The position numbers were made by a program, and so were the translations under genes. Under the pieces are notes generated by a model. The model searched no databases and was not told where the DNA came from. It worked only from the letters and a program-made list of their open reading frames with translations. From Sinomonas susongensis (lineage in GTDB: Bacteria > Actinomycetota > Actinomycetes > Actinomycetales > Micrococcaceae): 42,916 nucleotides of DNA. The DNA lies in assembly GCF_005877005.1 (NCBI RefSeq), contig NZ_SSNH01000018.1:1-42916 (forward strand), in the 5' to 3' direction. Shown piece after piece: positions 1 to 7,530 of the stretch (position 1 is the stretch's first letter; each line of letters starts with the position of its first letter).

Positions 1-64
1 TCCGCTTTCCAATCCCCGCCTGGATCATCAGCCGATCCTCAGCAGTCAGCTCCCTACGCGCCAT
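1..64 (-). CDS. Transposase, N-terminal fragment (left copy)
   Basis: The reading frame starts with ATG at 64 and runs out of the window after 21 codons (MARRELTAEDRLMIQAGIGK, then R). A GAGGAG Shine-Dalgarno lies about 5 bases upstream. The charged start followed by LTAEDR resembles the N-terminal helix of IS30-type transposases, which leads into a helix-turn-helix. That family guess is tentative because the DDE catalytic core lies outside the window. The same fragment begins at 42857 on the plus strand. Confidence 0.7.
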   Translation of the reverse strand, partial: MARRELTAEDRLMIQAGIGKR

Positions 65-127
65 GCGACTCCTCAGCTCATGCCCCCGAAATCATCGCAA
101 GCGTTGCTTCGAAGTCCTGAACTCAAG
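1..127 (-). mobile_element. Insertion sequence end, left copy (truncated by window)
   Basis: Bases 5-127 are the exact reverse complement of 42794-42916, giving 123 identical bases. The shared block holds the IS outer end, a 63-bp leader and the first codons of a transposase reading out of the window. Identity stops abruptly at about base 127 (CTCAAG boundary), which marks the IS tip. Only one end of this copy is visible, so element length and target duplication cannot be read. Confidence 0.85.
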
Positions 128-173
128 CATCAACCGGTCAGGAAGCGCGGCAGGAGCCCAGCGGCAGCCGTGG

Positions 174-1349
174 CTAGAGCTGGACGCTCGCGGATTTCGC
201 GGCGGCGGATTCCTCGATCGCGGCCAGGACGCGCTGGACCTGCAGGCCATCCTCGAAGGAGGGCGAGGGCGCGGTGCCGTCGCGGACTGCGAGGAGGAAG
301 TCGCGGATCTGGTGCGTGAAGGTGTGCTCCCACCCGATCACGTGGCCCTGTGGCCACCACGCGCCGATGTAGGGATGCTCGGGCTCGGTGACGACGATCC
401 GCCGGAACCCCTGCTCCGCCGCCGGCCCTGAGGCGTCGAGGAAGTCGAGCTCGTTGAGCCGCTCGAGGTCGAACGCGAGCGAGCCCTCCGAGCCGTAGAC
501 CTCGATCCGGAGCGAGTTCTTCCGCCCGAGCGCTACGCGGGAGGCCTCGACCGAGGCGATCGCGCCGCCCGAGAGGACGAGCGTGCCCCACGCGGCGTCA
601 TCGACTGTGACCTCCTCCTCCGCCCCGTCGCGCCCGGGGCGCCTGGTGACGAAGGTGTGCAGGCGACCGGAGGCCTCGCTCACGGTGTCCGAGAGCAGGT
701 ACTGGACCTGGTCGATCGCGTGCGAGGCGATGTCCCCCAGCGCGCCGGAGCCGGCGGTCTCCTTCCGCAGCCGCCACGTCATGGGCGAGGCGGGGTCGGC
801 GAGCCAGTCCTGCAGGTAGGAGGCGCGCACCTCCCGCACGCTTCCGAGCCTGCCGTCCGCGATCAGCTGCCGTGCATACGCGAGGGCCGGTACCCGGCGG
901 TAGTTGAAACCGACCATGGACTGGATCCCGCGCTCCCGAGCGGACTTGGCCGCGGCCACCATTGCCTCGGACTCGGGCAGGGTGTTGGAGAGGGGCTTCT
1001 CCACGAGGACGTGCTTGCCGGCCTCGAGCGCCGCGATCGCGATCTCGGCGTGCAGCCACCCCGGGGCGCAGATGTCCACGATGTCGACGTCGTCCCGCGC
1101 GATCACCTCGCGCCAGTCCGTCGCGGACTCCGCCCAACCGTATCTGGCTGCGGCCTCGGCCGCGGCCTCGGCGTCGCGGCCCACGAGAACCCGCTGGGCG
1201 ACCGCGGGGACGTCGAAGTACGCCCCCACGTTCCGCCAAGCCTGGGAGTGTGCCTTGCCCATGAAGGCGTAGCCGATGGCGGCGACGCCGAGCGGCCGTG
1301 CGGCGGGGCGTTCCGACGCGGCCCCTTCGGGGCTGCTGGGTGCGCTCAT
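174..1349 (-). CDS. Gfo/Idh/MocA family oxidoreductase (1)
   Basis: This is a 391-residue protein likely to oxidise a sugar, inositol or related polyol with NAD(P) in the cytoplasm. The N-terminal Rossmann fold begins at residues 21-32 (GVAAIGYAFMGK). The family EKP motif, whose lysine is catalytic, is at 117-119, followed by the C-terminal alpha/beta domain. The ATG at 1349 overlaps the stop of the upstream gene as ATGA, so it is the last of three translationally coupled genes. The stop at 174 is only about 46 bases from the IS tip and no terminator hairpin is visible, so the operon may once have continued left. The exact substrate cannot be told from sequence. Confidence 0.85.
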   Translation of the reverse strand: MSAPSSPEGAASERPAARPLGVAAIGYAFMGKAHSQAWRNVGAYFDVPAVAQRVLVGRDAEAAAEAAARYGWAESATDWREVIARDDVDIVDICAPGWLHAEIAIAALEAGKHVLVEKPLSNTLPESEAMVAAAKSARERGIQSMVGFNYRRVPALAYARQLIADGRLGSVREVRASYLQDWLADPASPMTWRLRKETAGSGALGDIASHAIDQVQYLLSDTVSEASGRLHTFVTRRPGRDGAEEEVTVDDAAWGTLVLSGGAIASVEASRVALGRKNSLRIEVYGSEGSLAFDLERLNELDFLDASGPAAEQGFRRIVVTEPEHPYIGAWWPQGHVIGWEHTFTHQIRDFLLAVRDGTAPSPSFEDGLQVQRVLAAIEESAAAKSASVQL

Positions 1350-2464
1350 GCGGCGACCCCGTCGAGGGTCGCTTCTCCCGGGGCCCAGTCCTCGGGCAGC
1401 GGGGAGGACGACGGCGCCGAGCTGGCGACGTCGGTGAACGCACCCGAGTCGATGGACTCGGAGACCGAGACCATGGTGTCCAGGACGTGGTAGGCGAGCT
1501 GTCCCGTGGCCCGATGGGGCTCGCCTGCGCGGATGGAGCGGGCCATGTCCAGCACGCCCATGCCGCGGCCGTTCGCCGGGCCGGTCGTCGGGATCGTGGT
1601 CCACTCGTCTTCCCCGTTGCGGTGGATTTCGAGAGGCCCGTCGAAGTAGTTCGGATCCGGCACCGAGAGGGTCGCCTCGCTGCCGGTGATCTCGACGTAG
1701 CCGACGCGCTTGTACGGGGACTGGAAGCTGAAGATGCTGTGCGAGGAGGCCCCGGATTCGAACTCGGCCAGCGCGCTCACATGCGTGGGGACCTCGACCT
1801 CGAACTCCTCGCCCGCCTTCGGTCCGGAACCGATGATCCGGGTGGCCTTCGCCATGGAGCCGAGCGCGGCGACCCGGCGGATGCTGCCGAACATCTGGAC
1901 GAGGGTCGTGAAGTAGTACGGGCCCATGTCGAACAGTGGGCCTGCCCCGCGCTGGAACAGGAAGGCCGGGTTCGGGTGCCACGACTCCGGACCGGGGTTC
2001 TGGAATACGGTCTGCGCGGTCAGGGGGGCGCCGATGTCGCCACGCTGGATCACGCGCAGGGCGGTCTGGATGCCAGCGCCGAGGAACGTGTCGGGGGCGC
2101 ACCCGAGCCGCAGCCCGGCGTCGTCCGCCTCCTTGAGCAGAGCCAGGCCGCTCTCGCGGTCGAGGGAGAAGGGCTTCTCGCTCCAGACGTGCTTGCCCGC
2201 GCGCACGGCGGCCGTGGCGACCTCCACGTGCGCGGCCGGGATCGTGAGGTTCACGATGATGTCCACGTCGGGATGGTTGAGCGCGAGCTCCGGGGAACCG
2301 TGCTCGGCGATCCCGTACTCCTCCGCGCGCGCTTTCGCAGCCTGCGGGAACAGGTCCGCGATGGCGTGGACCTTGAGGTCCGGGAACTTCGTGAGGTTGT
2401 CGAGGTACTGCTTGCTGATGACGCCGGCGCCGATGACGGCGACGCCGACAGGCCCGCGGCTCAC
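1346..2464 (-). CDS. Gfo/Idh/MocA family oxidoreductase (2)
   Basis: This is a 372-residue NAD(P)-dependent dehydrogenase of the same superfamily as its downstream neighbour but only distantly similar to it. It shows a clean dinucleotide-binding glycine motif at residues 11-17 (IGAGVIS) and the EKP motif at 96-98. The GTG start at 2464 overlaps the upstream stop as GTGA, and its own stop overlaps the next ATG, so all three genes should be on one transcript. Two different Gfo/Idh/MocA enzymes with one isomerase suggest successive oxidation, epimerisation or reduction of one ring substrate, as in inositol or keto-sugar pathways. That pathway reading is inference. Confidence 0.85.
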   Translation of the reverse strand: MSRGPVGVAVIGAGVISKQYLDNLTKFPDLKVHAIADLFPQAAKARAEEYGIAEHGSPELALNHPDVDIIVNLTIPAAHVEVATAAVRAGKHVWSEKPFSLDRESGLALLKEADDAGLRLGCAPDTFLGAGIQTALRVIQRGDIGAPLTAQTVFQNPGPESWHPNPAFLFQRGAGPLFDMGPYYFTTLVQMFGSIRRVAALGSMAKATRIIGSGPKAGEEFEVEVPTHVSALAEFESGASSHSIFSFQSPYKRVGYVEITGSEATLSVPDPNYFDGPLEIHRNGEDEWTTIPTTGPANGRGMGVLDMARSIRAGEPHRATGQLAYHVLDTMVSVSESIDSGAFTDVASSAPSSSPLPEDWAPGEATLDGVAA

Positions 2465-3222
2465 TTGGAGGCCCCCGTCTCGCTCGCCTCGGGTGCGCCC
2501 GCCTCGAGGTAGCGCAGCGACTGCGCGACGCCCTCGAAGATGTCCCCGGAGTAGTCGTCGAACTCGACCACGCCGACCTCGAGGTTCTTCACCGCGCCGA
2601 TGACTCCCCAGATGTCCACCTTGCCCTGGCCCGCGGGCTGCTGGGCCTTGCGGTCCTCGTTGACGGGCCCGTCCTTGAGGTGGACCGCGACGACGCGGTC
2701 GCCCAAGCGCTTGAGGACGGCAAGGGGGTTCTCGCCGCCGACGGCCACCCAGTAGGCGTCGACCTCGAGGACGACCTCGGGATCGAGCAGCGATGCGAAG
2801 TATTCGAGGGCGTTCGTGCCCTCGACCTTGGACTCGAGCTCCCACCAGTGGTTGTGGTAGCCGACTCGGATGCCGTATTCGGCGCCCTTCTTCGCGGCCG
2901 CGTTAAGGCGGGTGGCGGTGTCGCGGATCGTTTCGGCATCCTGCCACTTCTCGGCGGGGACGAACGGGTCGATCACGGTGCCGATGCCGAGCCGCTTCGC
3001 CGCAGAGAAGATCTCGTCCTGGTCGGAGGAGAGCAACGGGGCATGCCCGGTGGGGGCGACGATGCCGTTCTCGGCGAACGCCTTCGCGAATTCCTCGGCG
3101 CGCTCGGCGAACTTGTAGGGCTCGACCTGGGTGTAGCCGATCTCGGCGAGCCGCCGGATCGTCCCCGGCAGGTCCTGCTCGATGGCATCCCGGACGGTGT
3201 AGAGCTGGACTGAATAGGCCAT
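2461..3222 (-). CDS. Sugar phosphate isomerase/epimerase (TIM barrel)
   Basis: This is a 253-residue AP-endonuclease/xylose-isomerase-like TIM barrel. Candidate metal and substrate residues are visible in strand-end motifs: GYHNHWWEL in the middle, EVDAYW, then VHLKDG and VVEFDDY near the end. The family includes inosose dehydratases (IolE), inosose isomerases (IolI) and ketose 3-epimerases, and sequence alone does not separate these. It is the first gene of the operon. The ATG at 3222 is preceded by GAGGAAA at a normal distance. The promoter must lie in the 140-bp divergent gap shared with the ROK regulator gene. Confidence 0.85.
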   Translation of the reverse strand: MAYSVQLYTVRDAIEQDLPGTIRRLAEIGYTQVEPYKFAERAEEFAKAFAENGIVAPTGHAPLLSSDQDEIFSAAKRLGIGTVIDPFVPAEKWQDAETIRDTATRLNAAAKKGAEYGIRVGYHNHWWELESKVEGTNALEYFASLLDPEVVLEVDAYWVAVGGENPLAVLKRLGDRVVAVHLKDGPVNEDRKAQQPAGQGKVDIWGVIGAVKNLEVGVVEFDDYSGDIFEGVAQSLRYLEAGAPEASETGASK

Positions 3223-3272
3223 GGGGGAACGCTTTCCTCTCTCGTCTGCAGCGTACTTGGAGCCTAGGTCTG

Positions 3273-3296
3273 CTTTTGACGAACCACAAGCAAAAG
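3273..3296. promoter_or_regulatory. Candidate ROK-regulator operator (CTTTTG-N12-CAAAAG)
   Basis: An AT-rich inverted repeat, CTTTTG at 3273-3278 and CAAAAG at 3291-3296, lies in the divergent gap between the sugar operon and the ROK gene. It stands out against the GC-rich surroundings. ROK repressors of the NagC/Mlc/XylR type bind AT-rich palindromes in such gaps, so this is the best local operator candidate. No binding evidence exists in the sequence itself. Confidence 0.4.
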
Positions 3297-3362
3297 TTGG
3301 TAGATAGTCGTCGAACTTCTTGCCGATGGATTTGCGGAAGTCCCTGTGCGACACTGACCTGC

Positions 3363-4604
3363 ATGGCGGAGGATCGACGGATTGGGCTGCGCGTGCCCCT
3401 CGACAGCAGCCCAGCCGAGCAGGTTCCGCCCGCACTGTCCCGCGCCGGGGACCTCTTTCAGCTCCTCCGTGACGGCAAGCCCTGGACCCGCGCCCAGCTC
3501 GCGATGACCACGGGGCTCGCCCGATCGACCGTTGCCGGCAAGGTCGACCTCCTCCTGAACTCGGGCCTCGTCGTCTCCGTCGGCGAGGCGCTCTCAAGCG
3601 GCGGGCGGCCGCCGTCGCGCTTCGCCTTCCACGCCCGGGCGCGGCTGGTCCTCGCGGCCGACGTCGGCGCGACCCACGTCCGCGTTGCCGTCACCGACCT
3701 CAACGGCGAGGCGCTCGCCGAGGATCGGAACCCCTTGCCCGTCTCGTCCGGCCCGGAGGCGGTCCTCGGCCACGTCGTCGAATGCGGACGGCGGCTCCTC
3801 GCCGAGATCCACGAGCCGCTGACGCTGCTCGCGGGGGTCGGCATCGGCCTCCCGGGGCCAGTTGAACACGCGACAGGGCGGCCCGTGAAGCCCCCGATCA
3901 TGCCTGGCTGGGACGGTTTCGACGTCGTCGGCTTCGTGCAGCGCACGCTGCCCGTCCCAGTCCTCGTGGACAACGACGTCAACATCATGGCGCTCGGCGA
4001 GAGGGCCCACTTCTGGGCCGACGTCGACGACCTCCTTTTCATCAAGGTCGCCACCGGGATCGGCTCCGGCATCATCAGCAGCGGGCAGCTCCAGCGGGGC
4101 GCGGACGGAACGGCTGGGGACCTCGGCCACGTCCGGGTCGCCCGCGGCGAAGGGATCGTGTGCCGCTGCGGCAACGTCGGCTGCCTCGAGGCCGTTGCGT
4201 CCGGGGCGGCGATCGCGAAGGCGTTGAGCGCGCGCGGGGTCGCGGCGCCGTCGGGCGCCGATGTGCTGGCGCTCGCCGCGCACGGGAACGTCCCCGCCAT
4301 CCAGGCGCTCCGACAGGCCGGCCGAGACATCGGCGAGGTGATCGCGACGTGCGTGAACCTGCTCAATCCGAGCGTGATCGTGATGGGAGGCTCCGTAGCC
4401 GCCGCGGGCGACCACGTCATGGCCGGGGTGCGCGAGGTCGTCTACCACCGTTCGCCGCCGCTCGCGACGACGAACCTCCGGATCGTGCTCTCGCGCGCCG
4501 GCGAGCGAGCCGCGGTCATGGGTGCGAGCCAGCTCGTGTCCGAGTATGTCCTCTCGCCGGCGGGCATCGAGGCGGCCCTCATGGGCGCCGCACGAGTCGG
4601 CTGA
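3363..4604 (+). CDS. ROK family transcriptional regulator
   Basis: This is a 413-residue protein with a winged helix-turn-helix at about residues 25-75 (RAQLAMTTGLARSTVAGKVD) followed by a sugar-kinase-like ROK domain. The phosphate motif DVGATHVRVAV starts at residue 100. DNDVN at 203-207 holds the position of the kinase catalytic aspartate. The ROK zinc motif CRCGNVGCLE is at 267-276, with GDLGHV just before it. The extra N-terminal DNA-binding domain marks a regulator (NagC/Mlc/XylR type) rather than a plain glucokinase. It is divergent from the isomerase/oxidoreductase operon and probably controls it in response to a sugar. It ends 7 bp from the convergent kinase gene. Confidence 0.9.
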   Translation: MAEDRRIGLRVPLDSSPAEQVPPALSRAGDLFQLLRDGKPWTRAQLAMTTGLARSTVAGKVDLLLNSGLVVSVGEALSSGGRPPSRFAFHARARLVLAADVGATHVRVAVTDLNGEALAEDRNPLPVSSGPEAVLGHVVECGRRLLAEIHEPLTLLAGVGIGLPGPVEHATGRPVKPPIMPGWDGFDVVGFVQRTLPVPVLVDNDVNIMALGERAHFWADVDDLLFIKVATGIGSGIISSGQLQRGADGTAGDLGHVRVARGEGIVCRCGNVGCLEAVASGAAIAKALSARGVAAPSGADVLALAAHGNVPAIQALRQAGRDIGEVIATCVNLLNPSVIVMGGSVAAAGDHVMAGVREVVYHRSPPLATTNLRIVLSRAGERAAVMGASQLVSEYVLSPAGIEAALMGAARVG

Positions 4605-4611
4605 TCCGGCC

Positions 4612-5259
4612 TTACTCCTCGGCGAGCCTGAACACGCGGTCCGCACGGTCCGCCGTCGCCGCAATCAGCGCGGCGTTCGCCTCGTCCGTGCCAAGGGCCC
4701 ACGCCCGGGCCGCGTCCGGGTCCTTGCCGAACGCGACGTGCCTCGCGACGAGCCGCTCGCGCCGCACGTCCGGCGGCGGGTCGAGGAACCAGCACTCGGT
4801 GAGGCAGGCCCGCACGCGGGGCCACGCGCCGTCGTCCGCGAGGAGGTAGTTCCCCTCGGTGACCACGAGCGGGACCTCGGGGCGCACTTCGATGCTTCCG
4901 GCGATCGGCTCCTCGAGCGTGCGGTCGAAGTGCGGCGCGTAGACGGTCTCGCCCAGGCGCTGATGCCGGATCCGTTCGACGAGGGCCGCGTACCCGGCGG
5001 CGTCGAAGGTGTGGATGGCGCCCTTGACGTCGCGAAGGCCATGCGCGGCCAAGACGGCGTCGGCGAGGTGGAAGCCGTCCATCGGCACGAGCACGGCCCG
5101 GTCGGGGCCGAGGGCCTCGACGATCTGGCCGCCGAGGGTCGACTTCCCTGCTCCCGGCGGCCCCGTAATGCCGAGGATGGCCCGCTGCGGGCCGGACGCA
5201 AGCTCGGCGGCGGCCTCGACCAGTTCAGCGACGGTCGCCTCCCGCACCTCGGCCCTCAT
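4612..5259 (-). CDS. P-loop nucleoside/nucleotide kinase family protein
   Basis: This 215-residue protein has a Walker A motif GPPGAGKST at residues 33-41 and the VPMDGFHLAD segment of the uridine kinase/pantothenate kinase-like superfamily, in which the Asp acts near the phosphate acceptor. A TEGNYLL segment follows, typical of these kinases. Members phosphorylate uridine, pantothenate, fructose or other small hydroxyl compounds, and some are annotated as FrcK. The substrate here is unknown. The gene is convergent with the ROK regulator and follows a methyltransferase gene in the same direction. No strong Shine-Dalgarno precedes the ATG at 5259. Confidence 0.8.
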   Translation of the reverse strand: MRAEVREATVAELVEAAAELASGPQRAILGITGPPGAGKSTLGGQIVEALGPDRAVLVPMDGFHLADAVLAAHGLRDVKGAIHTFDAAGYAALVERIRHQRLGETVYAPHFDRTLEEPIAGSIEVRPEVPLVVTEGNYLLADDGAWPRVRACLTECWFLDPPPDVRRERLVARHVAFGKDPDAARAWALGTDEANAALIAATADRADRVFRLAEE

Positions 5260-5334
5260 GCCACTGTCACCTGTCCACCTCGAAGCGAAGGGGTCGACTC
5301 TTCCGTTCCGAGGGTAGCCCCGGATTCGAGGGGC

Positions 5335-5979
5335 TCAGGCCGTCCCTACCCGCCGCGCCCTGAGGACCGCGTCCGTCATCACCGCGACCTGGCCCTCCGG
5401 TCCCGTGACCTCCCGTCCCTCCGACGTCGTCGTCTCGACCTGCCACCCGCCGGCCCGCAGCCCGAGCGTCATGGCGAGCTCCTCCGCGGTCGGAAGCTCG
5501 GCCTCGTCGGCGTGGCGGTGCCGCCCCCATGGCGGGAACGCCGTATGCCCGACCACGAGCAGCAGGCCGCCCGGCGCAACGGCCTCCGCGGCACGGCGCA
5601 GGATGCGTTCCCGCGGAAGCTCGATGGGGGAGTGCAGGAACTGGGCGGAGACGAGCTCGTATTCGCCCTCCGGCTCCCACAGGGCAAGGTCACGTTCGAG
5701 CCAGTGGACCCGATCCGCCACGCCTGCCTCCTCGGCGTGCTGCTGGGCCCGGGAGAGTGCGACGGCGGAGATGTCCACGCCTGTGACCGTCCACCCGCGC
5801 TGCGCGAGCCAGATCGCGTCGGCGCCTTCGCCGCAGCCGAGGTCGAGGGCACGCGCCGGGGCCACGGTCTCGGCCTCGCGGACGAGCGCCGCGTTGGGCT
5901 TGCCGCTCCAGATGCGCTCGCGCTCGCTGTAGAAGCTGTCCCAGAACCCGGAGGGGCCCTCAGTCGTCTCGGTGTCCAT
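5335..5979 (-). CDS. Class I SAM-dependent methyltransferase
   Basis: This 214-residue protein has SAM-binding motif I ALDLGCGEG at about residues 44-52. Motif II ends in the acidic VTGVDIS, followed by an LALWEPEGEYELVSAQFLH segment like TehB/UbiE-type small-molecule methyltransferases. The N-terminal FWDSFYSERERIWSGKPN pattern is common in actinobacterial proteins annotated as tellurite-resistance-like or class I methyltransferases. The acceptor is unknown. A GGAG lies just upstream of the ATG at 5979. It is divergent from the DUF1918 gene and shares a 123-bp gap with it. Confidence 0.82.
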   Translation of the reverse strand: MDTETTEGPSGFWDSFYSERERIWSGKPNAALVREAETVAPARALDLGCGEGADAIWLAQRGWTVTGVDISAVALSRAQQHAEEAGVADRVHWLERDLALWEPEGEYELVSAQFLHSPIELPRERILRRAAEAVAPGGLLLVVGHTAFPPWGRHRHADEAELPTAEELAMTLGLRAGGWQVETTTSEGREVTGPEGQVAVMTDAVLRARRVGTA

Positions 5980-6087
5980 CCACCACTCCTATCCGGGGGC
6001 GGCCCCTCCGCGCAAGAGCAGGGTCGAGACCGAGAGGCCTTCGCAGCCCCTTCCACCAGACGGGGCCGCTACGTACCCTCGGGGACT

Positions 6088-6099
6088 AGGAGGTGATCC
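6088..6099 (+). promoter_or_regulatory. Near-perfect Shine-Dalgarno of the DUF1918 gene
   Basis: AGGAGGTGATCC at 6088-6099 is complementary over 12 bases to the usual bacterial 16S rRNA 3' end (GGATCACCTCCT). It stands 3 bases before the ATG at 6103. Such an extended site suggests very efficient translation of the small protein, although over-long pairing can also slow initiation. It fixes the start codon. Confidence 0.8.
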
Positions 6100-6102
6100 G
6101 CG

Positions 6103-6291
6103 ATGAACGCTGTGCAGGGAGACCGCATCATCATCCACGGCCGGACCGTGGACTCCAGGGACCGGCACGGGGAGATCGTCGAAGTCAAGGGGCCCCACGG
6201 GGATCCGCCATATGTGGTCCGCTTCGACGACGGGCACGAGTCGGTGGTGTTCCCGGGCGGGGACTTCTCGATCGAGAAGCCGAGCAGCTGA
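6103..6291 (+). CDS. DUF1918 domain protein
   Basis: This small 62-residue protein matches the DUF1918 fold over its whole length: GDRIIIHGRTVDSRDRHGEI, then PPYVVRFDDGHESVVFPG. It is probably an SH3-like small beta-barrel, and the family is widespread in Actinobacteria without a proven role. It is often found near stress or ribosome-associated genes. Here it lies about 100 bp upstream of the Vms1/baeRF-like gene in the same direction. Its exceptionally complete Shine-Dalgarno suggests abundant expression. Confidence 0.88.
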   Translation: MNAVQGDRIIIHGRTVDSRDRHGEIVEVKGPHGDPPYVVRFDDGHESVVFPGGDFSIEKPSS

Positions 6292-6392
6292 CCTGCTCCC
6301 CAATTTCGGCCCTCGCGCGTGAAATCCGTCGAGGCGGGTAGGGCGTACTGAGCCGACCGAATCGAGTTGGAATCGAGTCGAGGAGGAACCTC

Positions 6393-7487
6393 ATGCATGC
6401 CCTCAGGGATTTCGCCGAAGCCCTCCGTGAATCCGGGCCCTGGTGCACCGTCCACGCCGACGTGAGCACGGGGACCGTGAGCAGCCTCGAAGCGACCGAG
6501 GTGCTGGGAGACAACATCGCCCGTCAGCTGGCCGATGCGGGAGCCACTCCCGAGGACGCGAAGGCAGCCGGACAGCTGGTCTGGTCGGCGAAGGGTGTCG
6601 CCGGGCCGGTCTCGCGGTTCGTGCTGATCCGCGACGGGGAAGCTGTCGTGAACGAGGTGCTGCCCGGCGTCCCGACGCAGACCGTGGTCGAGTGCGGGCC
6701 GATCCCGAACCTCCTCCCGCTCGCCGCTGTGCGAGGCTCGGACCTCGAATACCTCGTCGTCGAGGTCGAACGGGCCGAAGCGAAGATCGGCCGCTACCGG
6801 GCCTCCGGCCGGGGGCCACTCGACCAGCAGGAGATGACGGGCGAGACCGAGAACCTGCGGAAGGTTCCGGTAGGCGGTTGGTCGCAAGGCAAGTACCAGC
6901 ACCGCACGGAGGAGATCTGGCGGCGCAACGGTGCTGACGTCGCATCCGAGATCAACAGGATCGTCGAGGAGGGCGACGTGCAGCTCGTCGTCATCTCGGG
7001 CGACGAACGCGCACGGCAGATGGTGCTCGATGCCCTGAGCGAGCGCGCGGGGTCCCTCGCCGAGACGGTGGACATGAATTCGTCCGCGGCGGGCGCGGAC
7101 CGCGAGCGCTTCGAGCAAGAGGTCGAAGCCGTCGTCGCGGGCGTCGCGGCGAGGCGGCAGCACGAGATCCTCGAGCGCCTCGTGGGAGGCCTGGGCAGCG
7201 TCGCGGCGGGCGACTGGACCGAGACCCTCAGGGCGCTCCAGCAGGCGCGCGTCGACACGCTGCTCCTCTCACCGGAGGTCGCAGAAGGGCGCACGCTCCT
7301 CGCGCTGGGGGCCGAGCCGTGGATCGCAACCGACGAATCCGAGTCCCTCGGCGCACCCGTGCTCGGCACGGTCGATGCGTCCTCCGCGCTCCTCCGCGCA
7401 GCCGTGCTCACGAAGGCGGACACCGTGCTGTTCCCGCGTGGCGCGCTCGACAACGGCGAGGCGGCGGCCGCGCTCCTGCGGTGGTAA
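6393..7487 (+). CDS. Vms1/Ankzf1 family peptidyl-tRNA hydrolase-like protein (baeRF, Rv2629-like)
   Basis: This 364-residue protein resembles the actinobacterial Rv2629 group, now placed with bacterial/archaeal release-factor-like (baeRF/Vms1) domains. The key loop GGWSQGKYQHRTEE lies at residues 161-174. In Vms1 and eRF1 a glutamine in the equivalent loop supports cleavage of peptidyl-tRNA, and here Q165 is the natural candidate. The central segment DVQLVVISGDERARQMV and the C-terminal LLLSPEVAEGRTLLALG fit the following eRF1-like subdomains. A role in releasing stalled nascent chains or in hibernating ribosomes is inferred from family knowledge. A GAGGAGG site precedes the ATG at 6393. Confidence 0.82.
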   Translation: MHALRDFAEALRESGPWCTVHADVSTGTVSSLEATEVLGDNIARQLADAGATPEDAKAAGQLVWSAKGVAGPVSRFVLIRDGEAVVNEVLPGVPTQTVVECGPIPNLLPLAAVRGSDLEYLVVEVERAEAKIGRYRASGRGPLDQQEMTGETENLRKVPVGGWSQGKYQHRTEEIWRRNGADVASEINRIVEEGDVQLVVISGDERARQMVLDALSERAGSLAETVDMNSSAAGADRERFEQEVEAVVAGVAARRQHEILERLVGGLGSVAAGDWTETLRALQQARVDTLLLSPEVAEGRTLLALGAEPWIATDESESLGAPVLGTVDASSALLRAAVLTKADTVLFPRGALDNGEAAAALLRW

Positions 7488-7530
7488 GACTGGTTCAGGA
7501 AAGCTCAAGAACGCACGACAAGGGAGAACT

